Below the pieces are notes generated by a model. The model was not told the origin of the DNA, did no database searches, and saw nothing but the letters and a program-made list of their open reading frames with translations. Below are positions 32,463-42,959 of a stretch of 64,000 bases of DNA, piece by piece. This DNA is from Cordilura impudica (lineage: Eukaryota; Arthropoda; Insecta; Diptera; Scathophagidae). How positions within the stretch are numbered: position 1 is the stretch's first letter; every line of letters begins with the position of its first letter. The stretch covers positions 162,854,466 to 162,918,465 of the forward strand of contig OY821519.1 of the NCBI GenBank assembly GCA_963682025.1, in the 5' to 3' direction. Both the position numbers and the translations under genes were made by a program.

Positions 32463-32633
32463 ATACCATCTTTTTGTTGAAAATGTTGTTTTTAGTCACA
32501 ACTACTAATTAGAGGAGAATTTATTTTGATAATAAAAATCTTTTATGAATTTCTTTCTGGAGATAATATTTTTGCCATTATTCTATTTTGGTTTGATTAT
32601 GTGAGCTTGTTTTTTTTGTGCCTTATTGTGAAA

Positions 32634-32852
32634 ATGGGGGGACACCATTCAATGATTAACAAACCTAACGCTAACGTAATAAATGAAATAGAAATGAACC
32701 AACCCTCTTCCAACAGGGACATTTATTTAATAATAATAATAATAATTACATCAGCACAGTTAGCTACAATTTTATATCAATTGCACAAGAGACCACTAAG
32801 AAAGAATTATATTAGAGACGCATCAGTGGCAAATCATTTAGATACAATTTAA
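32634..32852 (+). CDS. Small accessory protein, MGxxxS plus one membrane span (E4)
   Basis: 72 residues: MGGHHSM start, KPNANVINEIEMN, hydrophobic span at about 30-48 with a run of Ile (IYLIIIIIITSAQL), then LHKRPLRKNYIRD and a final LDTI. An upstream in-frame ATG exists at 32526, but the internal one preserves the MGxxxS motif and the 72-residue length shared with E1 and E2, so I choose it. The stop is 10 nt before the next ORF. Function unknown. Confidence 0.78.
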   Translation: MGGHHSMINKPNANVINEIEMNQPSSNRDIYLIIIIIITSAQLATILYQLHKRPLRKNYIRDASVANHLDTI

Positions 32853-32862
32853 ATTAAAAGAA

Positions 32863-33583
32863 ATGGATCAGACTAAATCCGGACCAAAGAAATTGACAAT
32901 ACAAGAATATTGGAAGAGACAACCAAAATACAGGAAACTACGTGAATCAGAGGAAAGACAAACAAATATCCCTAAAATAGGTTTCCCAGCAATAAAGAAA
33001 ATTATAGAATCAAATAGAGAACTGGTAGACAATAGTAAAGATAGCTTTTGTGTGGATATCCCCAGGGACTTCATAGACATCGACATAAATAGTCCGACAA
33101 TTGGAATTAATGAGAACCAAGCTGAGAATGAGCATACCCCTATAGAGGAAGACACAAGAAAAAAGAAAAGGAAAAATAAAAGAGGGGGAGTTATAAAACG
33201 AATGAGGAGCGAGTCTAGGAAATTAAGACAGAAGATCGAACAACTGACAGTAGGAACTCCTGAGTATTCTAAGGCACAGGAAGAGCACCTAATATTTAAT
33301 TTAGAACTTAAAAAGACTAGAGCAATAAGGAAAATTTCCGGCAATGCCTAGACGGACAAGACAACATATATGGGCCAAATTGAATAAAGCCCATCCGGAA
33401 TTTAAATAATTGACCAAGGAAGAACATGACAACCATTCAAGAATATTAGATATAGTAGATAAAGAAATATTAAGATTAGCCCAAGAGGGATACTTCACCA
33501 AAGGGGTGAAAGATTTTAAACCACCGGAATATAGACCCGAAAGATATAGGTCAAAAGGAGCGGAGTCAATGGAAGACAATTAA
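32863..33583 (+). pseudogene. Basic/charged accessory ORF, longest version (E4)
   Basis: 162 residues are open from MDQTKSGPKKLTIQEYWKRQ through FIDIDINSPTIGINENQ, a Lys/Arg run (KNKRGGVIKRM) and a helical, coiled-coil-like segment. A frame change at about 33340 and one TAA at about 33405 separate it from a C-terminal part with HDNHSRILDIVDKEI and RPERYRSKGAESMEDN. It would total about 240 codons. E3 has both ends, E2 a 67-residue short form. No domain recognised; a nucleic-acid-binding or particle role is conceivable from charge and position only. Confidence 0.65.
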
Positions 33584-33727
33584 TAAATCTCTTAACACTA
33601 CATTTAAATTTATGCTTTCATGTATTATAATGAATAAAAGGCATTTTATACTTTCAACAAAAACTAACTAAATATATAGGCCCTAGAATTACGAGTAAAG
33701 TGTCATTAAAACCGATAATAGGGGATT
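33584..33727 (+). other. Spacer before E4 gag
   Basis: 144 bp, AT-rich, very similar to the same spacer in E3 (28479-28622). No ORF. Confidence 0.6.
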
Positions 33728-35022
33728 ATGAATGACAAATGGGAACTAATTATAGGCAACATACAATTTTTTCATGAAGACTTCAAGAAGTCATATAAAT
33801 GTATCAATAAGAATACTTATATAAAGGATAATACCATAAAGAAACATTTGAAAACATTAATAGAAAATTATAATAACATAGCAAGACTAGTTTCAAAATA
33901 TAAACTAGATTATACGAAAGAGCATTTGAAAATAGTAGTTGACATATATTGGGACGTAAGAGATAGATTAGAGAAAATATATGACAAATATGGTATAAGA
34001 GAGAATATACCGCACGATTATACGGAACAGATTAAATTGAATATAGATAAGATAATCTTAATAAGTACTAAACTAGGTCCCGAAACAATTGAGGAAGAAG
34101 ATTCAAATGATAAGGGTGACACAGAAACGGAAGGAGAACAAGTTAAGGATTTTATAGAAGAAGTAATCAATAAAGTAATAGCAAAAGAGGAACTAAATAT
34201 GGCCCAAACAGTGGAACAATTCGTGGATACTGCATCCAAATTCATTTCGGACTACGATGGAGACGTGAAAAACTTACAGAGCTTCATCGATGGTCTGATA
34301 ATGATTGACCAACTAAAAGGAGCCCACAAAATGATAGCTATTTCACTGATTAAGGCAAAGCCAAAGGGAACTGCCCGACAATTGATCACAGATGAAACAA
34401 CTATAGTACAAATTAAAGAAAAATTACAAAGATCAATAAAAGGCGAACCTGTTGGTGGACTAATTGCCAAGCTTATGAACATACAGCAAACGAATAGAAC
34501 GGCCAACGCATACACTAGTGAAGTAGATTTGGCGAAAAGGATTCATAATGCCTACATTTCGGACGGAGTACCACCAGCAGCAGCCAAAGCATATGCCACA
34601 AAAGCAGCAGTAAATTCTATAGTGGCAAATTGTAACAATGATAATGTCAAACTCATCATGAAAGCGGATCAGTTTTCTTCATTAGACCAAGTTATTCAAA
34701 AATTTATTGAAACATGCACCGAAACAACGGGAAGCAAAGATACTGTGTTGTACTATAGACAACAGAACAGATCATATAATGGCAATGGCAACAAAAATTT
34801 CCGAAATAATGACAATGATTGGCACCAAAGACGCTAAGGTACCTATAAGGGAAATAACGATTCCAGAGGTAGAAATAGACACAACTAAATGAACAATGGA
34901 AATCGAAGACAGCAGGAAAATACAGAACATAACTATCAATTTACGAACACTATAGAGGTCGGGACCATCAAGTCTGTCCAATAGAGAGTACAATCAATAC
35001 GGGTTCGGAAAACCAGGAATAG
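33728..35022 (+). pseudogene. gag: Gag with nonsense codon (E4)
   Basis: 369 residues are open (MNDKWELIIGN ... YKCINKN ... MAQTVEQFVDTASKFISDYDGD ... KGEPVGGLIAKLMNI), then TAA at about 34835 where E3 has CAA, within the Arg/Asn-rich tail. The remaining tail is also out of step near 34940. It lacks two residues of E3 Gag near SEVDLAKR. Confidence 0.88.
35007..35013 (+). promoter_or_regulatory. -1 frameshift site GGAAAAC (E4)
   Basis: GGTTCGGAAAACCAGGAATAG, identical to E3 at this spot. It leads into the protease frame. Confidence 0.65.
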
Positions 35023-35048
35023 CCTCTGGGGGAAAAAGAAAAATATAT

Positions 35049-35777
35049 ATGTATAAATTAAACTTAAGCTTTGGTGTGTTTGTAAAATTTTACAATTATC
35101 ATACAAAACAAATTCTTGTTTTACTTGTGGATACAGGAGCAGACATATGTCTGATAAAAAAAGAAAACTTTGGAGAAAATAATTTTATCAACAAACGGGA
35201 AATAACAACGATTAGTGGTATAGGCGAAGGAACCATTAAGTCAATAGGTTCAACCGATTTGGAAATTTGCAGGGAGGATTTCATAATACCTCATGAATTT
35301 CATGTGGTACACAATGACTTCCCAATACCATGTAGCGGAATCATAGGGATGGATTATTTGAAAACTTTTAATTGTAGCATTGATTTCATGGAGAACAAAG
35401 AGTGTCTTGTTATGAGACCTAAAAATTTTCGAACCCTAACAATTCCGATACACCACACATACGATAATGATTACGTCGTTATACCAGCAAGGGCTCAGGT
35501 AATACGCAAGATACAATTTAATACACAGCATGAGGAACTACTGGTGTTGAACCAAGAAATAAAACCAGGCGTATACATTGCAAATACGTTGGCTCAAGGC
35601 AATAACGCATATGTCAGAATTCTTAATACTAACAAAGAAAACATGACGAAAAATATTAATAACATCCAAACGGAGAATTTAAACGAGTGCGATGTTATAT
35701 ATCCTGTTACTGACCAAAAGAGCGACAATAGGACGGATAAAATTTTGGAAAAATTATCGAAAAATGTCCCTAATTAA
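35049..35777 (+). CDS. Aspartic protease (E4)
   Basis: 242 residues with VDTGADICLIK and GIIGMDYL, nearly identical to E3. It ends at the same TAA before RT (NVPN stop). Confidence 0.88.
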   Translation: MYKLNLSFGVFVKFYNYHTKQILVLLVDTGADICLIKKENFGENNFINKREITTISGIGEGTIKSIGSTDLEICREDFIIPHEFHVVHNDFPIPCSGIIGMDYLKTFNCSIDFMENKECLVMRPKNFRTLTIPIHHTYDNDYVVIPARAQVIRKIQFNTQHEELLVLNQEIKPGVYIANTLAQGNNAYVRILNTNKENMTKNINNIQTENLNECDVIYPVTDQKSDNRTDKILEKLSKNVPN

Positions 35778-38641
35778 TTCGAGTGTGAACTGACAACATT
35801 ATGCTCGGATTATTCTGATATATTTGCTTTAGAAACAGAAATGATAACCACAAACAATTTTTACAAACAACATTTAAGACTGGGTGATAACACACCAACA
35901 TATATAAAAAAGTTATAGAATCCCACATTCACAAAAATTAGAAGTAGAAAAACAAGTAGGAAAGTTAATAGACGATGATATAATAGAACCATCAACGTCA
36001 GAGCACAACAGCCCATTGCTAATTGTACCAAAAAAGGCACTCCCAAATTCAACGGAGAAAAGGTGGAGATTGGTCGTAGATTACCGCCAGGTAAATAAAA
36101 AATTATTAGTTGATAAATTCCCTCTCCCAAAAATGGAGGACATTCTTGACCAATTGGGTAGAGCAAAGTACTTTTCGTGCCTTGACTTAATGTCAGGCTT
36201 CCATCAAATTGAGCTACATGAGAATTCAAGAAACATTACATCATTTTCAACTGAAAATGGCTCTTATCGCTTCAAACGACTTCCATACGGGCTAAAGATA
36301 GCTCCAAATTCGTTTCAGCGTATGATGACTCTAGCATTCACTGGTTTAAGGCCATCCCAGGCGTTTCTATATATGGATGATTTAGTTGTGTTAGGCTGCT
36401 CTGCGAAACACATGTTGAACAACTTAACGGATGTTTTCAATCTTTGCCGAAAACACAATCTAAAGTTGCATCCTGAAAAATGTACGTTTTTCATGCACGA
36501 GGTTACTTACCTAGGGCATAAGTGCACCAATGAGGGCATTCTACCGGATGATGGAAAGTACTCAGGAATTAAACATTACCCAGTACCATCGAATGCGGAT
36601 GAAGCTAGAAGATTCATTGCCTTCTGTAACTATTACAGAAGGTTTATTAGCAATTTCGCTGATTACTCCCGTCATATAGGACTTACGAGAAAAGGAGTAG
36701 AATTCCGTTGGACGGCCGAATGCCAACAGGCTTTTGAATATTTGAAAACCGCTCTACTAAGTCCACAGATATTACAATATCCAGACTTCACTAAGGAATT
36801 TTGTATAACAACGGATGCCAGTAAACGTGCATGCGGTGCAGTTTTGACGCAAGAGTATAATGGTAGACAGCTACCGATATCATATGCTTCTAAATCTTTT
36901 ACAAAAGGCGAAAGCAATAAATCGACAATTGAACAGGAACTCACTGCGATTCATTGGGCAATTCAATATTTTCGACCATATATATATGGTAAGCATTTTT
37001 TGGTAAAAACAGACCATCGGCCACTAACATACTTGTTTTCTATGAAAAACCCCAGCTCAAAACTAACTAGAATGAGGCTAGATTTAGAGGAATACGACTT
37101 TACAGTCGAATACCTCAGAGGCAAAGATAATTATGTAGCAGATGCACTATCACGAATAACGATAGATGATCTGAGAAATATAAATGTGAACAAAGCCGTT
37201 CTCAAAGTAACAACGAGATCGGCTACAGAAAAAATTAACTTAAACAAAATTAATAATGAAAATGAAAATAATCAGCAATTAACGTACAAGAAGCCCAATA
37301 TATTTGAAATCATAAGCCCATCTGACGTCAGGCGATACCATAAGCTCGAGATGACTTCCGACCATTGTTTATTGAAACATGGCAAAATGAAAATAGGAAA
37401 AGTACTAATAAATGATTTATTTTCTAAAGAGAAAATTGACTTCGGACAATTATTCTCCAGGTTAGAATCACTAACCGGCAAATATAAAGTACGAATGGCA
37501 CCTAATGAGAAAATTTTTGAATTTGTCTCAATGCAAGATTTTAAGGCCAAGGGCAATATATTTTTGGATAAATTAAGAGTAGCGCTACTCCCAAAGGTGA
37601 CCAAGCTGAATAATAAAAATGAAATAAATAAGATATTGAAGCAATATCATGATGACCCCATAGAAGGAGGTCATTCAGGCATAACAAGGACAATTGGAAA
37701 GATTAGACGATATTTTTACTGGCCGAAAATGATCAAGTCGGTTTCTGATTACATAAGATCTTGTAGGAAATGTCAAGAATCCAAAACTATTAGACATACA
37801 AAAATAGCGATGACTATAACGGATACTCCGATCGATGCGGTCTTGGTAGATACGATTGGACCACTCCCAAGGACGGAAGATGGTTTTGAATATGCAGTCA
37901 CCATTATATGTGACATGACAAAAAATCTGGTAACAGTGCCAGTACGCGATAAAAGCGCGAAAACAGTATCCGAAGCTATATTTGATTCATTTATCTTGAC
38001 TTATGGCCCTCATTACGGACATGGGTACAGAATACAAGAACAGTATTTTGAATGAGATATGCAAATATATGAAAATTAAGAAGGTAACTTCTACGGCACA
38101 CCACCATCAAACGCTAGGAACGGTGGAAAGAAGCCATAGAACTTTCAACGAATATGTACGTTCCTACATATCTGTTGAAAGAGATGATTGGGATGAATGG
38201 CTAAAGTACTTTACCTACTGTCTTAACACAATACTTTCAGAGGCCCACGGATACTGCCGTTTTGAATTAGTGTTCGGAAGAATCCCATATGGATTCAATA
38301 GACTTAACAACAAAGATAGAATAGATCCTATATATAATATAGAAGACTATAGTAAAAAAATAAAATATAGGTTAGAAGTATCACGTAAGAGAGCTAGAGA
38401 TAAACTCATTAGGAATAAGCAAAACAATAAGAATTATTATGATAAGAATATAAAGGAATTAGATATAAAAATAGGAGATAAGGTATTACTTAGAAAAGAA
38501 ACAAGACATAAACTAGAAGGTAAATATATAGGACCTTATACAGTAGAAAGTTTAGAAAATAACGGAAATATAATAATAAGATCACAAAAGGACAACAAAA
38601 AACAATTAGTACACAAAAACAGATTAAAATTATATTCCTAA
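35778..38641 (+). pseudogene. pol: Pol: RT, RNase H, integrase, frameshifted (E4)
   Basis: An early insertion after PTYIK (about 35907) breaks the frame. The main block is 36016-38055 with LVVDYRQVNKK, YMDDLVVLG (intact here), RNase H TDASKRACGAVL, the full integrase zinc site (HDDP, GGHSG, SCRKCQ) and VDTIGPL. A deletion of about 11 nt at about 38008 shifts the frame before the second catalytic Asp; the rest is in 38003-38641 (TDMGTEY, VERSHR, IGDKVLLRKET, KNRLKLYS). Three residues are also lost just before VLVDTIG. Confidence 0.9.
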
Positions 38642-39064
38642 AATTAAAAAAAGAAAAGGGAAAAAAAGGAAAAAGTCATGTAATATCTAATCATTTCTAG
38701 CTATCTCCAGAATCTAATTGAACACAAAATAAAATCTCCAAATAATTAATAAAATCACATATACATATACGTATTATTTAATAAACTATTACAATAACAT
38801 TTTTTTATATATACGAAAATCTTATAAATATATAAAATATTTTAAATCTCCAAATAACAATAATGAAAATTTAAACAAATAAAAAAAAAATTGTGTGTTA
38901 TGAATTGTTTAATTTTAATTTTAAATTTTTTTTTTCTATCCAAATCAATTTGATTATAACTAAGAAAAAATTATTTTCTAATTAAAATATTTAATTATAA
39001 TTAATAAACTCAAATACGTACGAGTATATACATATGCATCAATTACTAAATTATTATAATTTTA
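38642..39064 (+). other. 3' UTR of E4, first part
   Basis: AT-rich, similar to the reverse complement of about 23110-23543 in E3. Ends with TATTATAATTTTA (39052-39064), the first copy of the target duplication of the nested insertion. Confidence 0.7.
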
Positions 39065-41797
39065 GTTTGTTAGCTTTATCGTCATTTTTCAGACATATTG
39101 CAATTACTACTGTAATTAATATGCAATTTTTAATTTTGTTTAAATGGTGCGTGGTAAAGAAGAAGGAAGCATATATTTCAAAAATTCATAACTGCACTGA
39201 ATTCTTAATCGGACCGGTTTCTGGCATTTCAGCCTTCATCAGCGATTTTATTGAACATTGTGATAATTGTTATGTTTTAATTGAATAGATTGTTTCTATA
39301 TGAAAATTTTTTCTACTTAGGGCGGCCGTGAGGTTTTGAACCGTGAACCATCACAAGAAGAAGGAAGCATATCTTTACCACGCACCATTTAAACAAAATT
39401 AAAAATTGCATATTAATTACAGTAGTAATTGCAATATGTCTGAAAAATGACGATAAAGCTAACAAACAAAAAATTTCTTCGCTTCAAAGCGTCATCTCAA
39501 ATATATGTAAAGTGCATATGTAGGTATGTACAAAAACCGTACATCACATATGACAACTCTTACGAAAACTGAGAATAGTGGAAATTAGAAGTATAAATGC
39601 AAAAAATATTCAAAATCCAAAAATAACGATTGTTTGTTTGGACAGAGTTGTATCTTCTGAAATTAATACAAAGTAAAGCTGTATGGTACGAAAACTGAAA
39701 ACTAACCACACTGCTCGTAGGCCTGACTTTAGGTGAGTGTGTTAAAGCGCTGACCAAAAAGTGCAAGTACGAGTGTATGTGATGGTTCACGGTTCAAAAC
39801 CTCACGGCCGCCCTAAGTAGAAAAAATTTTCATATAGAAACAATCTATTCAATTAAAACATAACAATTATCACAATGTTCAATAAAATCGCTGATGAAGG
39901 CTGAAATGCCAGAAACCGGTCCGATTAAGAATTCAGTGCAGTTATGAATTTTTGAAATATATGCTTCCTTCTTCTTTACCACGCACCATTTAAACAAAAT
40001 TAAAAATTGCATATTAATTACAGTAGTAATTGCAATATGTCTGAAAAATGACGATAAAGCTAACAAACAAAAAATTTCTTCGCTTCAAAGCGTCATCTCA
40101 AATATATGTAAAGTGCATATGTAGGTATGTACAAAAACCGTACATCACATATGACAACTCTTACGAAAACTGAGAATAGTGGAAATTAGAAGTATAAATG
40201 CAAAAAATATTCAAAATCCAAATATAACGATTGTTTGTTTGGACAGAGTTGTATCTTCTGAAATTAATACAAAGTAAAGCTGTATGGTACGAAAACTGAA
40301 AACTAACCACACTGCTCGTAGGCCTGACTTTAGGTGAGTGTGTTAAAGCGCTGACCAAAAAGTGCAAGTACGAGTGTATGTGATGGTTCACGGTTCAAAA
40401 CCTCACGGCCGCCCTAAGTAGAAAAAATTTTCATATAGAAACAATCTATTCAATTAAAACATAACAATTATCACAATGTTCAATAAAATCGCTGATGAAG
40501 GCTGAAATGCCAGAAACCGGTCCGATTAAGAATTCAGTGCAGTTATCAATTTTTGAAATATATGCTTCCTTCTTCTTTACCACGCACCATTTAAACAAAA
40601 TTAAAAATTGCATATTAATTACAGTAGTAATTGCAATATGTCTGAAAAATGACGATAAAGCTAACAAACAAAAAATTTCTTCGCTTCAAAGCGTCATCTC
40701 AAATATATGTAAAGTGCATATGTAGGTATGTACAAAAACCGTACATCACATATGACAACTCTTACGAAAACTGAGAATAGTGGAAATTAGAAGTATAAAT
40801 GCAAAAAATATTCAAAATCCAAAAATAACGATTGTTTGTTTGGACAGAGTTGTATCTTCTGAAATTAATACAAAGTAAAGCTGTATGGTACGAAAACTGA
40901 AAACTAACCACACTGCTCGTAGGCCTGACTTTAGGTGAGTGTGTTAAAGCGCTGACCAAAAAGTGCAAGTACGAGTGTATGTGATGGTTCACGGTTCAAA
41001 ACCTCACGGCCGCCCTAAGTAGAAAAAATTTTCATATAGAAACAATCTATTCAATTAAAACATAACAATTATCACAATGTTCAATAAAATCGCTGATGAA
41101 GGCTGAAATGCCAGAAACCGGTCCGATTAAGAATTCAGTGCAGTTATGAATTTTTGAAATATATGCTTCCTTCTTCTTTACCACGCACCATTTAAACAAA
41201 ATTAAAAATTGCATATTAATTACAGTAGTAATTGCAATATGTCTGAAAAATGACGATAAAGCTAACAAACAAAAAATTTCTTCGCTTCAAAGCGTCATCT
41301 CAAATATATGTAAAGTGCATATGTAGGTATGTACAAAAACCGTACATCACATATGACAACTCTTACGAAAACTGAGAATAGTGGAAATTAGAAGTATAAA
41401 TGCAAAAAATATTCAAAATCCAAAAATAACGATTGTTTGTTTGGACAGAGTTGTATCTTCTGAAATTAATACAAAGTAAAGCTGTATGGTACGAAAACTG
41501 AAAACTAACCACACTGCTCGTAGGCCTGACTTTAGGTGAGTGTGTTAAAGCGCTGACCAAAAAGTGCAAGTACGAGTGTATGTGATGGTTCACGGTTCAA
41601 AACCTCACGGCCGCCCTAAGTAGAAAAAATTTTCATATAGAAACAATCTATTCAATTAAAACATAACAATTATCACAATGTTCAATAAAATCGCTGATGA
41701 AGGCTGAAATGCCAGAAACCGGTCCGATTAAGAATTCAGTGCAGTTATGAATTTTTGAAATATATGCTTCCTTCTTCTTTACCACGCACCATTTAAA
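39065..41797 (+). mobile_element. Foldback-like element of 601-bp tandem repeats
   Basis: The 2733-bp insertion in the E4 3' UTR is absent from E3. It is flanked by TATTATAATTTTA at 39052-39064 and 41798-41810, a possible 13-bp duplication (low complexity, so it may be shorter). It starts with an inverted arm of about 290 bp (39065-39355), the reverse complement of about 39782-40071. Four nearly identical 601-bp direct repeats follow. Each unit includes GGGCGGCCGTGAGG (in one strand) and short frames of 73 and 76 codons without known domains. The structure recalls foldback elements whose inverted repeats expand into satellites (Tetris of Drosophila virilis as analogy); no family is assigned. 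Confidence 0.7.
39372..41797 (+). repeat. 601-bp tandem repeat, four copies
   Basis: Equivalent points recur at exactly 601-bp spacing (for example 39560, 40161, 40762, 41363). I saw only isolated differences between copies (CCAAAAATAACG/CCAAATATAACG; GTTATGAATT/GTTATCAATT), which indicates recent expansion or homogenisation. Confidence 0.93.
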
Positions 41798-41810
41798 TAT
41801 TATAATTTTA

Positions 41811-41978
41811 ATTTGACAAAAACAAAATTTATGAAAAATTTAAAACTGCATAATTTTAAATAATAATATCGTAAATTATAACTTTAAACAAAACTAAATT
41901 AACTTAATTTTTTTAAATAATGAATATTAACCATATACATGTAATTTATTAAACAGAATGGCAAGATCATTCTAATTG
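41811..41978 (+). other. 3' UTR of E4, second part
   Basis: Continues the family 3' UTR (reverse complement of about 22940-23100 in E3) up to the first polypurine tract. Confidence 0.7.
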
Positions 41979-41988
41979 AAAAGGGAGG
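41979..41988 (+). promoter_or_regulatory. Upstream polypurine tract of E4
   Basis: AAAAGGGAGG preceded by GATCATTCTAATTG, as in E3, but followed by TGGCATAG rather than the LTR start TGTAGCATA. Confidence 0.7.
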
Positions 41989-42470
41989 TGGCATAGCCAC
42001 CCCATTGAAAAATAATTAAATCATTTATTTGTAATTTTGAATTATAATGTAATCACTTATTTATAGTTTAAATAATTTCAAACATATTTTAATTAAATAA
42101 TCCAGAAATATACAATAACATAAATAATAATTAAAATAATTCAATTTTACTACGTCAATTTAAATTTCAAATATATGTTCACTAAACAGTCTTGTTATTC
42201 TACTACATAAAGTTAAATTTTAATTGAAAACCAATAAAAGGAACCAGACATGCCAATAATCACCGACTAGATTTAAATTAAATTACTCAGATCTAATTTT
42301 AAAATCTATTTAATTTTAGTAATAACAATAAAAAAAAAAAAAAATTCACAAGCATGTAAATTTATATATCATTATCAATTTTAAAATATGTGTAACTCCG
42401 GAATGTCTTAAGTACAGAAATCCAGAAAACACGACAACTAATCTTACGAATGACAAGATCATTCAAATTG
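41989..42470 (+). other. Extra segment between two polypurine tracts
   Basis: About 480 bp, AT-rich, no ORF. It has no counterpart in E3. It ends with GACAAGATCATTCAAATTG before the second tract, echoing the lead-in to the first, so the tract region is duplicated. Confidence 0.6.
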
Positions 42471-42480
42471 AAAAGGGAGG
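42471..42480 (+). promoter_or_regulatory. Polypurine tract of E4 at the LTR
   Basis: AAAAGGGAGG immediately before TGTAGCATAG; the tract in the functional position. Confidence 0.85.
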
Positions 42481-42959
42481 TGTAGCATAGTTGCATTCAT
42501 AAATTGGACGATAGCTTTATTTAGTCACTAATAAATGTTATTGTCCAAAATATGTGCAATCACAAACATTCGCTGACACGATAAAAGTACATTTAAGTTC
42601 ATTGGCCATACGCTATACTATGAACTTTTAATGTATAAACAATTGTCGATACAGCGAAGGTATTGTGCAATGACAACTCATGCCATACCACGCAATTGTT
42701 GTTGCGTGTTTTCTTGATTTCGGCTGTGTTATGACTTCGGAGTATAATACACAGAAATCATATGTAGGTCATTATGTGTATTTATTAGTAGGTATTTTTT
42801 ATACACTATCCAATCAAGCTATGTAAACAAATAAATAATATAAAGACATGAAATAATAAAGAACAATCAATAATTAATAAACATTCAACAATAGTGGTGG
42901 TTTTAATTTAACGTTGGTTGAATTTTCGTTTAATATAAATACATTATATTTCATTTATA
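42481..42959 (+). repeat. 3' LTR of E4 (479 bp)
   Basis: Same family as 31385-31857 but with many differences, including AAAGACATG and TAATATAAATACATTATATTTC near the end. The right flank ATAT does not match the GTAT left of the E4 5' LTR. Confidence 0.9.

Larger units (their letters stand above)
31385..42959 (+). mobile_element. Ty3/gypsy retrotransposon E4 with nested insertion
   Basis: Plus-strand copy of the E3 family: LTR, degenerate PBS, leader with uORF and GC-rich repeats, membrane ORF, basic ORF, gag, protease, pol, 3' UTR with a 2.73-kb insertion, two polypurine tracts and 3' LTR. gag, the basic ORF and pol all carry stops or frameshifts, so it is inactive. Confidence 0.93.

Noticed and set aside
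39560..41593. Repeated 76- and 73-codon frames in the 601-bp units
   Set aside because: No domain, no start context, and identity simply follows the DNA repeat; no evidence of coding selection.
39065..41797. CRISPR-like array
   Set aside because: Units are 601 bp with no short repeat-spacer pattern, and the context is a eukaryotic retrotransposon.
31385..42959. An env gene in the long E4 3' region
   Set aside because: The extra length is the 601-bp repeat insertion and AT-rich UTR; no signal peptide, furin site or membrane protein frame follows pol.
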